Shown here: piece by piece, positions 34,857-44,964 of the stretch
Layout: every line of letters starts with the position of its first letter
How positions within the stretch are numbered: position 1 is the first letter of the stretch
NCBI GenBank assembly: GCA_016800925.1
Contig: JABCPU010000285.1
Span: 23,927-87,926, forward strand
Source of the DNA: Suillus spraguei
Taxonomy: Eukaryota; Basidiomycota; Agaricomycetes; Boletales; Suillaceae
DNA: 64,000 bases
Reading direction: 5' to 3'
Notes under the pieces: model-generated
Told to the model about the DNA's origin: nothing
Seen by the model: the letters and a program-made list of their open reading frames with translations, nothing else
The model's database searches: none
Translations under genes and position numbers: made by a program

Positions 34857-35330
34857 TGTTACAATCGTACGTGCCCCTATTCATTTTCTACTCCATTTAT
34901 CTTGTATATTACGTAACATGACTCTGACTCACATGCTCAACGCATCTGTACTATAGTTGCCTTCCTTCTTAGGATACGCACTTACATTCTCACGTGTTGC
35001 TTGGTCTGTGCGCACATATTGGCCTATTTAAGCACAGTGTACTTGTAGTAGATTCGCTACTTTAATCTTACTGGGTTTTACCTGGAATCTCCTTCGCTTA
35101 GGTCTCCAACCTAAGTCGTCTTGAATCGTCTCTAAGTCTAAGCACTCCTTAGCCTTAGTCTCTATTCTCGCGGATACCTCTCGGACTTATCCTTGAGGCT
35201 GAACCCTTGATCGTACTCGGAACACGTTCCTTGTACTTTCACCTTGTTCTCTTTTGAACATTGTAAGAACTCCCAGCAGACCGTCTGTGTCTTTTCACTG
35301 TCGCTGGTGACGCCACCCCAGTTCGTAACA
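34857..35330 (+). repeat. 3' LTR of A1
   Basis: 474 bp, matching the 5' LTR with one visible difference, a CpG kept here and TpG in the 5' copy. It is followed by the GCATA target repeat. Confidence 0.95.
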
Positions 35331-36240
35331 GCATACACCATCTACAATGAGCATGTGTTTGACACGACAGTGGAGCCTAAAAAGCGCAGACGCACTGCTG
35401 CAGTAAGTCTTACATGGATTACATTTCACCCACCTACTGAGACTCAATCAGGACAATCCTATTGTGCTTTGGGTCAAGGAATGTGAAATTTACCTCCTAG
35501 AACTTCTTCGGTTGGAAGGCCGTGGTGACTATGTATATACCAAATTGCAATTGTGATAGTCCAGATGTTGTTTGCTAACCATGTGATCAACTAGGTATCA
35601 GTCTATTACGCAAACTAAAGGCCACTATACCAGAATGCGATCAACACCAGCATGACTTCCACAAATTAAATGAGATGCTTATCGCCGAGCGTATGGAGGA
35701 GGTAGCAATCTGGATACAAGGAGTTGAGAAGTGGGAAGCGGACATGTCAGCAATGAACCCTTTCAGTCCGACGACAGCAAGTAAGTCATCAATATTTGTT
35801 TCTTAGACTCTACTAACATCTTTTCAGCCATGACCCAGGCATCCGTCAGGTTAACCATCTCTCAGGAAGAAGCTCAAGAGCTCAAGCATGGCATCAACAG
35901 TTCCCTCCACAATGAAATCTCACCGGCTGTCCTTATTTCATCAGGCATTGGGATTGAAGAGGAACAGTAAGTTTTGCAATTTACCCTCTTCAGTTGATTG
36001 TTTACAAACGGCTCCCCAGACACCAACTTCTGCGAGATCTTTCTGTGCTTGGTGACCATGCGACTGATCTTCAATGTTCAAAGCTGCAAGATCGCACAAA
36101 CGTACTGCAGTGCAAAGTTGAGCAGTGGTGTGAGGTTCAAGTCTTGTACATGCCCTCTGTGGCCCCTGTCAGATCTTCCCATAGCTCAAGTAGCAACACA
36201 TCAAAGGAGGAGAAGGCATACAAAATCAGACTATGGCTCC

Positions 36241-36432
36241 CTTCTCAGTGTCACAAGAACACCTTCTTGTGCCCCTACTATCATTTTTCCTCTTATGCAT
36301 TGCCGTTTACACTTGTCCCAACAAGGCCTCTATCCTCGTCCTCTGCTATCTCATCTGGCTTGCCATCATCACTCCTTACCTCACCTACACTCACCTTCTC
36401 CATCATTGCTAACTGTGCACTCTTCCGGTACC
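36241..36432. other. Short unassigned stretch before the Gypsy-B insertion
   Basis: Pyrimidine-rich sequence between the last recognisable KDZ block and the start of the B LTR at 36433. It may be the 3' end of the KDZ remnant. Nothing specific is recognisable. Confidence 0.3.
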
Positions 36433-36747
36433 TGTCATATACCATACTTCTAATCCCAGATCCAACCATATCTGATCAGATCCAATCAATTCCATTTCCA
36501 TCTGGTCCACAGATCCTGTCCGGACCACCCATCCGAATGTGCTCACTTCTTGCACCTTAACTCCTTTGTGTATATCTGCATCTATCTCCTTTCATCATTC
36601 CTCCTGTTTCCGGTATTCCGGCTGTGTATATTTCTGTCCTGTGTCACTGATCTGTTACCTGTGTTCATTTCCGATTCATGCTTACTGATCCGCTGTGCAT
36701 TAACTAATAGACTTCTGTTATACTTCGTACATAGCCCTCGGTCCCGG

Positions 36748-37717
36748 TGTAAAGATACAACCTAGCTTGGGCTGTAGATAAACCACTGCCTAAACTAGTA
36801 TGTTAGTCTTGCGCTCCGTCTAGTCTGCTTCACTTGTAAGAACAAGAGCATTCGACCCTAAAGGGGGATGCCTATTTAGTACGGTCAAGTTTGAGTCTAA
36901 CTTATTTGCAAAACAAGCGTCGAAGTCAGCGGTAAGTTGCCGTGGTCAGCGATGATGCCGCCGGAACTAGCGCTGTGCATAGCGGTGCTACCGTCGTCGA
37001 GATAAAGTCAGTAACAGTTGCATCTAGCGAGCAATGTCGAGCAGTGGTCTCAGCGGTAGCGGTAAGGTTGCGAGCGGTGCAAAGAAACAGTAAGGAAGTC
37101 TGCAGTACTTTCAGCGGTAAAGTAGCGGAGCGTGAGAAGTTCAGTCAAAAGTAACAGTCGAAAGTTCAGCGGTATGCCAGCAGTAACGGAGAACGAGCGT
37201 GATGTATTAACGAGCGATAAGGGAACTTTAAAGACTATGTCCACTACTGGGTTGATCCAGAGCTAGACAATAATCCTGACCTATAGTACGTGCAATGGTG
37301 TAAAATCAGGTACTGTATTGTGTGGGGTATGCGGTGCTTATATCCTAATGTGTATGTACTTGGAATACTCTAGGTGAGATCAGTAGCGCTGGAGTGTAGT
37401 AACCGCCATAAGTATGTATACATAGTGTGAGGCACTGCAGCACGAGGCAACATGTAATAATGCTTGCTGTGGAATCAGTGATAATGAACAGGAAACAAAC
37501 TACGCACCAAATGGAGCTATGCGGATGCGGCAAGGACATGGAAGGACATCGGTTCATGGAACGAGGTGCGGCAGTCGGTATGGTGTGCGGTAAGCGTGGG
37601 ATGCCGCCGGTACTGCTAAACAGGGTAAGACGGTCATGGACAAGTGGTAACTCCTGTAGACGTGAGACGAGTGTCAAAATATGGGGTTTTAAGCCCAGCG
37701 CCAATATGTTCGTTACA
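36748..37717 (+). mobile_element. Non-coding LTR-like element C, copy 1
   Basis: 970 bp, TGTAAAGATACAACC at the left and GTTCGTTACA at the right, with no ORF of note. The solo B LTR shows the uninterrupted target (GTCCCGGACTTG). From it, the insertion duplicated 4 bp, CCGG at 36744-36747 and CTGG at 37718-37721, now with one mismatch. The interior is rich in short GCGGTA-type motifs. TG...CA ends suggest a solo LTR of an otherwise absent retrotransposon; a DNA element is possible. Confidence 0.7.
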
Positions 37718-37785
37718 CTGGACTTGTTGATTATCCGTCTTAGATACTTACAGTATATAAACCACTTGTAGATCTCCGTAGAACC

Positions 37786-38257
37786 TGTTACAGTTGTATG
37801 TACCCCTATTCATTTTCTCGTCTCCTTTACCTTGTATATTACGTAACAAGACTCAGACTCATATGCTTAATGCATCTGTACTATAGTTGCCTTCCTTCTT
37901 TGGATACGTACTAACATTCCCACATCTCTCTTGGTCCGTGCACACATATTTGCTTATTTAAGCACGATGTATTATGCTTGTATACTTTACTTTAATCTTA
38001 CTGGGTTTTACCTGGAATATCCTTCGCTTAGGTCTTCAACCTAAGTCGTCTTGAATTGTCTCTAAGTCTAAGCACTCCTTAGTCTTAGTCTCTATTCTAG
38101 TAGAACCTCTTAGACTTGTCTTCGAGGCCGAACCCCTGATCGTACTCGGAACGCATTCCTTGTACGTCCGTCTTGTCCTTTTGGACATTGAAGAACTTCC
38201 CAGCAGACCGTCTGTGTCTTTTCACTGTCGCTGGAGATGCCATCCCAGTTCATAACA
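37786..38257 (+). repeat. 5' LTR of A2
   Basis: 472 bp, TGTTACAGTTGTATG to GTTCATAACA. TATTTAAG lies at 37955 and the self-primer motif ACTTTAATCTT at 37989-37999, again 34 nt apart. The primer-binding site AAGATTAAAGT lies at 38259-38269. Other positions have diverged clearly from A1 and A3, so the conserved pairing and spacing are notable. Confidence 0.93.
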
Positions 38258-38386
38258 AAAGATTAAAGTCTCCCTGATCGTCGACTACCCAGTCTCCGAC
38301 CCTGAACCCTGAAAAAGCCCTAGTGGACAGCAAGACAGTGCGTGTAGGCACTGAGAAAGTACAAACTCACCAGACGAATCATCATC

Positions 38387-39220
38387 ATGACGACCACTAA
38401 AGAATTTGAATACGGGATCGGTCTTCCAACCGGTTTTGATGGAGATCGCGACAATTCTCGCGAATTCATCCAATCATGCAATCTATGCTTCGATATCAAT
38501 GAGAAGCTTTATACCACCGACAAACAGAAGATCATTTTCCTTACATCCTTCATGACCGAGAAGAATGCCAAATCTTGGAAGGAACAATTCCTCAAATATG
38601 CTCAGTCAACCGATACCTCTGGACAAAAAGTTGGTTATGGGACATTGCAGGATTTTATGAAAAGCTTCAAAGAAGCATTCGAACTGGTGGATACCAAAGG
38701 AACTGCACTCACGAAACTCAGGGACCTCAAACAAGGAAGCGGTGATCTGCATACCTACATCGCTGACTTTGAGGCACTTGCAGCCAAGGCCCGTATCACT
38801 GACGATGCAACCAAGATCCAATTTTTCCAAGACGGCCTAAATTTGGGTATCCTTACCAAGCTTTTCGCACCCGGAGATGTCTCAGAAGTATTCTGCGAAG
38901 TCGTGCTGCAATGCATTTCCATTGACAACTCCCATCATCGTCTTCAAGCAATAAGAACATGTCATGCTCCACAGCAAAAGAAGAAGAACTATGGAAACGC
39001 GCATTACACACCCAATCGTGATTCCAATGCAATGGTCATAGACCAAATCTCCGACATGGAGAGATCCGAATGTATGAAGAAAGGACAATGCTTCGGATGC
39101 AAGAAGACCGGGCATCGTATCCATAACTGTCCTGATAGAAAGAAGAAGACACCGCTTCAACAAACTGAAGTCGCGGAAGAAGAAGACGAAACTGTAAGAT
39201 GGACCATTGAGGATTTTTAA
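38387..39220 (+). CDS. Gag polyprotein, Gypsy A2
   Basis: A 277-residue frame, intact despite decay elsewhere in this copy. It aligns along its length with A1 Gag, with the knuckle CFGCKKTGHRIHNC and the tail ETVRWTIEDF. Substitutions against A1 and A3 include many conservative ones. It ends with TAA at 39218-39220. The pol frame begins just downstream in a different frame without an ATG. Confidence 0.88.
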   Translation: MTTTKEFEYGIGLPTGFDGDRDNSREFIQSCNLCFDINEKLYTTDKQKIIFLTSFMTEKNAKSWKEQFLKYAQSTDTSGQKVGYGTLQDFMKSFKEAFELVDTKGTALTKLRDLKQGSGDLHTYIADFEALAAKARITDDATKIQFFQDGLNLGILTKLFAPGDVSEVFCEVVLQCISIDNSHHRLQAIRTCHAPQQKKKNYGNAHYTPNRDSNAMVIDQISDMERSECMKKGQCFGCKKTGHRIHNCPDRKKKTPLQQTEVAEEEDETVRWTIEDF

Positions 39221-42200
39221 ATTGGAGAAACAAGGATTCGACGTATGTTTCTCCCAATGTATCACTAAGACTTGTACGTGCTGTAGGTGAAAGAAAAGAA
39301 CTTTGTATTCCCATCACCCTTCACTTGCGTACTCATTTAAAATCCATCGACACTACCGCTGTTATCGATTCCGGCGCAGCAGGGACATTCATTTCCGAAG
39401 AGTTTGTGAATCTCCATCAAATCACACAACAAAAACTTAAAACACTGTTTCGAGTTACTACAGCGGACGGAACTCTTATCAAGGGAGGACCAATCACACA
39501 TTATTGTCTCCTAGTGGTGAAAATTGATGAACGAACTATGTATGGAAAGTTTAATATCACTAAACTTGGATGAAGAGATCAAATCCTTCTGGGAATCCCA
39601 TGGTTACGCGCTATGAACCCACACATAGATTGGGCTGCCGAAACACTTTCCCTCCCTCGGACAACGAAGTCTGATGAAATCGAACTCGACCTAGATACAG
39701 ACCAAGAGAAGAATGGACTACCTTCGGCCTTCCATTGTTACCCTAAGAAATGGCAGAATTCACGAGTTCCAAAGCCTCTTGCTGCTTCTTCCATCATCAA
39801 CACCCCTACCGAATTCATAACCGATGATCCCTCCCCACAAGTAAAGCTACCACAATGCCCTCCGTCACCGATTCCCCGCGTAGAAAAACGAAAGAATGAA
39901 TTGGAAGCAGAATTTCGACCATCACCATCACAACCAATTGAACAGCAACCAATAGAGGAGCAATGACAGGGAAAGCGGAAACCTGATGATGACCTTGGAG
40001 GACGTGCTCATACCATTCCAAAGTTAACCAAATACTTTGTACCGCCCAAGTTGTCCACTCCCCCCATCGAAGAAATTCCTGATTGGGATGAACCAATAAC
40101 GTCTACAATACCTACCGAAGATGATGACCAATTCAACACGATGCAGGATGTGTGGCATGCACCGGAAGTACGCGAAATTTCTTCTTACGAGCTCGGAGAT
40201 GGAGAGTTCCTCGTGGAATATGACACCGACGGAGTTAGCATGAGAATCATTGAAGAAGTATCCATGGATACACCCCTCACACATGATGGAACTTCACGAC
40301 TCGAACAACTCCCCAACCACTCCACAACCTCTCCTCCTCCTTCGAAATACAGTAATAAAGCTCAGGAATTTGCCACGGATGAGAAAGAAAAGAAAAAGAA
40401 ATCCTTCGAAGAACTGGTCCCAGAGTATTTGCATGATTTTGCAGACATCTTTGCTAAAGACGGATTAAACAAGTTACCTCCAGAACGTCCAGGCATTGAT
40501 CATCGGATCAATACTAAGCCCAGTTTTATCCCTTGCACGTCTAAAGTTTACCCGCTATTGGAAAAAGAACGCGCTGCCGTCAAAACATTTATCAATGAAA
40601 ATGTTGCGAAAGGTTTCATCTCAGAATCAAAGTCACCCCAAGCCAGTGGCTTCTTCTTTGTCGGGAAGAAGAGTGGGGAATTGTGTCCCTGTCAAGATTA
40701 TCGCTACATCAATGATTGGACAGTCAAAAATGCTTATCCACTCCCACTCCCTATTTCCCTCGTTGCACGACTCCACAATGCACAGTTCTTTACGAAAATG
40801 GATATTCGGTCCAGTTATAATAATATTCGCATCCATCCCGATGATTGCTGGAAAGCTACTTTTACTACAGAATTTGGCCTATTCGAACCGAACATCATGT
40901 TCTTTGGCCTTTGTAATTCTCCGGCAACTTTCCAAGCATACATGAATTGTACCTTCCAGCAGGAGATCAACGAAGGATGGATGGTTATCTACATGGACAA
41001 TATCCTAATTTTCTCCACGACTATGGCAGAACATCGCGAACGGACAAGACGGGTTTTGATGAAGATACGACAGGAACACTTGTTCTTGAAACCGGAGAAA
41101 TGCACCTTCGATGCAGAAGAAGTGGAATACCTCGGAATGATAATTTGGCCTGGACAAGTTGCTATGGACACCACCAAGACCAAAGGAATTGCCAAATGGC
41201 CAATTCTGAAATCTGTAAAAGATGTTCGGTCATTCCTCGGCTTTTGCAACTTCTACTGAATGTTTATTTCCCACTACTCTGACATTGCTCGCCCCCTTAT
41301 TGAACCGACGAAGAAAGATAAGGCCTTTGATTGGTCAACCGAATGTATGGACACCTTCGAAGAACTAAAATGGTGTTTCACATCCCAACCGGTACTCCGT
41401 AACCCCAATCCTTCTAGACAATTTGCCACTGCTACTGATGCTTCACTTGTAGCAACCGGCGGAGTCCTCTTACAGACTGATGAGAATGGTGTTTATCACC
41501 CTTGTGCATATCTCTCACAGTCTTTAAACCCTGCGGAATGCAATTACCAAATCTTTGATTGAGAACTCCTTGCTGTAATTCGGGCATTAAATGAGTGGCA
41601 TCGTTATCTCAAAGGAAACCCGCACCCCGTCCTGGTATTCACCGACCACAAGAATCTTCTATACTTTAGAAGTGCACAGAAGCTCACCCATCGCCAAGCA
41701 CATTGGCAATTGATTTTGTCTATTTTCGACATTGAACTACATCACGTTGCAGGTACCAAATTGGCAGTACCTGATGCGCTATCTCGTCGGCCTGACTATG
41801 ACTCTGGCAAAGACGATAATGAGGACCAGACACTCCTTCCTGATGCTCTATTCGTTCGTCTAATTGACACTGACCTAAAGGATGTTTTGTCATCCTCTGA
41901 CCCCCTCGACGATCCCATCTTCAAAACAGCATCTGACGCCCTTGATGGTGTATGCCTTCCCCCTATGAAATCAGCACTCTCTGACTGGAAGATAGAGGAG
42001 AATGTCCTCTATTTTAAGAATCGTGCCTACATCCCACCGGCACATCGTCCTGACATCTTGAAACGGTACCATGATCATCCTACTGCAGGACATCCCGGTA
42101 GATTTAAAACTGAAGAACTCGTCAAACAGGAAGCCTGGTGGCCTGCTATGGGCTCCTATGTTCGAAAATACGTCGAGGGTTGCGCCCTTTGTCAGCAAAT

Positions 42201-42363
42201 GAAAGCGGATACACATCCTGTCCGCCCTCCCCTTGCGCCAATTCCCTCATCTGCGACTCGCCCCTTTTCTCAGGTCTCCGTTGATCTTATCACTAACCTT
42301 CCTGTCTCTGGCGGTTTTGAGAGTATTATGGTCGTGGTAGACCATGGCCTTATGAAGGGGGTA

Positions 42364-43980
42364 CAGTGGCTCAAAAAACTGTCTGCATGTTTTGACATTT
42401 TTCACTATCTATGATATTGTGTGAGAATGAACAAATTCCTCAAGGACATACTTATACCACATTGTAGTATGGCTTCAGGGCTTTTATTTGAGCCCTACAC
42501 CGTGGGAATCGGCGGAGATATGGTGGAGATATAAGGCTTATAAAATGATGACTCATGTGGACAGTTTTTTGAGTGTATATTAAAACTATATAAATCATTA
42601 TTTATGACACCATAAAAATCATGCCACTATTATATAAATTATAAAGTGGTGTCATTATGTTATTTTATGACTATATCTAACTATATAAACCAGAATATCT
42701 CATGTATCATAGTCATAATCACCATGAAAGCCATCTCCTCTGCTCAAAGAGATAATATCCTCTCTCTGTCTTATGCTGGCCTCTCTGCTCGCCAAATTTC
42801 CTCTAGAACTGGAGTATGCAAGTCCACTGTGGCCAAGTTCATCAAAGAAAGCCACCCAGACAAGGAAAACTCTTGTGGAGGACGTCCATCCAAGCTTACC
42901 TCTACTGACAAAAGGGCTATTATCCAACATATCACTACAGGAAAGGCTGATAATGCTGTCCAAGCCACCCATTATATCAATTCCACCATCACTACCCCTG
43001 TCTCTTCACAAACTGTGAGGAATGTTCTCAAGGCAGCTCATCTCAAGGCAGTAACAAAGAAGAAAAAGCCTCTTCTCTCCATCAAACATAGCCAGAGAAG
43101 ACTAGCCTTTGCCTTAGCTCATCAACACTGGACTGTAGAGGACTGGAAGCGTGTTATATGGTCAGATGAGACCAAAATCAATAGGATTGGGTCAGATGGG
43201 AAGGTGTATGTATGGAAAAAGAAGGGAGATGGCCTAACAGACAGAGAGGTTAATGGGACTGTCAAGTTTGGAGGAGGTTCTTTAATGGTATTGGGCTGTA
43301 TGGGATGGAATGGTGTGGGAATGCTTGCTGAGGTTGAGGGGAAGATGAATGCTGAGCAGTATGTGGACATTTTAAATGACCACTTGCTGCCTAGCTTGGC
43401 AGAATCAGGGATTGATGAAGAAGATATCATTTTCCAACAGGATAATGATCCCAAGCACACATCCAGAAGAGCTAGGGAATGGTTTGAAGAACATAACATC
43501 AATGTTCTTGACTGGCCAGCACAGTCTCCTGATGTCAATGTCATTGAACATCTCTGGGGAACACTCAAGAAAAAGCTTCAAGCCTATGAAAACCCCCCTA
43601 AAGGAGTATGGGAGCTTTGGGAGAGAGTAGCAGTGGAATGGGGGAAAATCACAGCTGAGGATTGCCAGAAATTAATTGAGAGTATGCCTAGAAGGATAGA
43701 GGCAGTAATTAAAGCCAAGGGAGGTCATACAAAATACTAGAATACCTGGTTATTACTGTAAAATACTTGAGTCAAAAAACTGTCTGCATGAGTCACCATT
43801 TTGTGAGCCTTGTATCTCCACCATATCTCCACCGATTCCCACGGTGTAGGGCTCAAATGAAAGCCCTGAAGCCATACTACAATGTGGTATAAGCATGTTT
43901 TTGAGGCATTTGTTTGTTCTCACACAATATTATAGATAGTGAAAAATGCCAAAACATGCGGACAGTTTTTTGAGCCACTG
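42364..43980 (+). mobile_element. Tc1-type transposon, copy 2 (plus orientation)
   Basis: 1617 bp between TA dinucleotides at 42362-42363 and 43981-43982, inserted in the integrase core of A2. Terminal inverted repeats are about 210 bp. Each also contains an inner inverted copy of the outer motif, GACAGTTTTTTGAG at 42560-42573 on the left and its complement at about 43771-43784 on the right. The sequence appears identical to copy 1. Confidence 0.95.
42724..43740 (+). CDS. Tc1-family DD34E transposase, copy 2
   Basis: 338 residues from MKAISSAQRDNI, identical to the protein of the copy at 22358-23374. HTH motifs lie in the first 110 residues. DDE residues are in VIWSDETKI, FQQDNDPKHTS and VNVIEHLWG. 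The frame is uninterrupted, with an AT-rich leader upstream. An intact catalytic triad and two identical copies suggest the family is or was very recently active. Confidence 0.95.
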   Translation: MKAISSAQRDNILSLSYAGLSARQISSRTGVCKSTVAKFIKESHPDKENSCGGRPSKLTSTDKRAIIQHITTGKADNAVQATHYINSTITTPVSSQTVRNVLKAAHLKAVTKKKKPLLSIKHSQRRLAFALAHQHWTVEDWKRVIWSDETKINRIGSDGKVYVWKKKGDGLTDREVNGTVKFGGGSLMVLGCMGWNGVGMLAEVEGKMNAEQYVDILNDHLLPSLAESGIDEEDIIFQQDNDPKHTSRRAREWFEEHNINVLDWPAQSPDVNVIEHLWGTLKKKLQAYENPPKGVWELWERVAVEWGKITAEDCQKLIESMPRRIEAVIKAKGGHTKY

Positions 43981-44964
43981 TAATTATCATCCCTTGTTTG
44001 AAAACCGTAACTTCTGAAGGCATTGCCAAACTTTTCTTTAAACATGTTTACCGCCAATTTGGACTCCATGACAAAGTCATCTCGGATTGAGGTCCGCAAT
44101 TCCTATCTCGCTTCTCCAAGGAGCTTGCCCAACTTCTCGACTATGTCATCGCCCCATCTACGGCTTATCACCCTCAGACTGATGGCCAAACTGAGAGGCT
44201 CAATCAAGAACTAGAAACGTATTTGCACATCTATTGCCGTAATAACCCTGAAGATTGGGTGGAACACTTACCAATCGCCGAATTTGTCCACAATCACCGA
44301 AAACACAATGCAAGGAATGCATCACCCTTCTATCTAATGATGGGATATGAACCACATGCTATCCCTCACCTGATCCCTGACTCATCCGTCCCTGCAGCAG
44401 AAGATCGAGTACGATCCCTGCAGAAAATAAGAGAAGAAGCAATTGCCTGCCATAACATTGCGATGCAAACAATGGCTGAACGATCCCGAGGAGAAAAGTA
44501 TGCTCCATGGAAAATCGGAGATAAGGTCTGGCTATCTGCTACTAATCTTAGACTTAAACTCCCATCACGGAAACTTGCGCCAAAACGATATGGACCTTTC
44601 CCGATCATCGATGTCTTATCACCCATCACATTTATGCTCAAACTTCCCCCACAGTGGAAAATTCATCCCACTTTCCATGCTTCCATCTTATCATCCTATA
44701 GCAAAACAGACGTACACGGCCCGAACTTCACCGAACCACCACCTGACATTATCGAAGAAGAAGAAGAATACGAAGTAGAAGCTATTCTCTCCCACAAGGG
44801 AACCGGTATTCGCCGACGCTATCTTGTTTCCTGGAAAGGATATTCATTGGGAGATAACGAATGGCTCCCAGAAAAGAATTTAGCAAATTCCACGAGGATT
44901 TTGACCGCTTATAAGAAACGACATGCCCTTTGAATTCAAATCAACCTCCCATAAACGATCCAAT

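Larger units (their letters stand above)
27689..35330 (+). mobile_element. Ty3/Gypsy chromodomain retrotransposon, copy A1
   Basis: A full-length 7642-bp element flanked by the 5-bp direct repeat GCATA (27684-27688 and 35331-35335). The two 474-bp LTRs (TGTTACAATC...GTTCGTAACA) differ at one position I can see, GATGCC versus GACGCC near the end, so insertion is fairly recent. The order is LTR, self-primer site, gag, PR-RT-RH-INT-chromodomain, third ORF, polypurine tract, LTR. A domain order with integrase last and a chromodomain places it with the chromoviruses. It interrupts a KDZ-type gene. Confidence 0.95.
27378..36240 (+). pseudogene. KDZ-type transposase remnant, split by Gypsy element A1
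   Basis: KDZ elements are large DNA transposons common in Agaricomycetes. The first exon starts MGKSQRTKELAKLQKQ at 27378 and runs into the A1 insertion at 27689. Beyond A1, at 35336, the reading continues in frame as TIYNEHVFDTTVEPKKRRR, a CxC-associated N-terminal motif. DNPIVLWVKECEIYLLELLR follows (about 35453-35520). The next block, LLRKLKATIPECDQHQHDFH (about 35600-35660), already belongs to the transposase C-terminus, so the cysteine cluster and catalytic core are missing. Later exons give SVRLTISQEEAQELKHG, ISPAVLISSGIGIEEEQ and VEQWCEVQVLYMPSVAP (to about 36170). It is an internally deleted, interrupted, non-autonomous copy. The 3' limit is approximate and TIRs were not found. Confidence 0.65.
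39223..44933 (+). pseudogene. Pol polyprotein, Gypsy A2, multiply broken and split by Tc1
   Basis: The domain order is as in A1. The protease region (VIDSGAAGTFISEEF) is at 39364-39410. RT lies around 40570-41100, with the catalytic motif changed to YMDN at about 40993. RNase H is near 41420 and the integrase zinc region at 42070-42200. The Tc1 copy sits in the integrase core at 42364-43980; the core then resumes. The chromodomain is at 44770-44933 (EAILSHKGTGIRRRYLVSW). In-frame stops occur at 39571, 39964, 41257, 41560 and 44086, mostly TGA where A1 or A3 has arginine. This pattern indicates transition-driven decay. It is non-functional. Confidence 0.92.
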
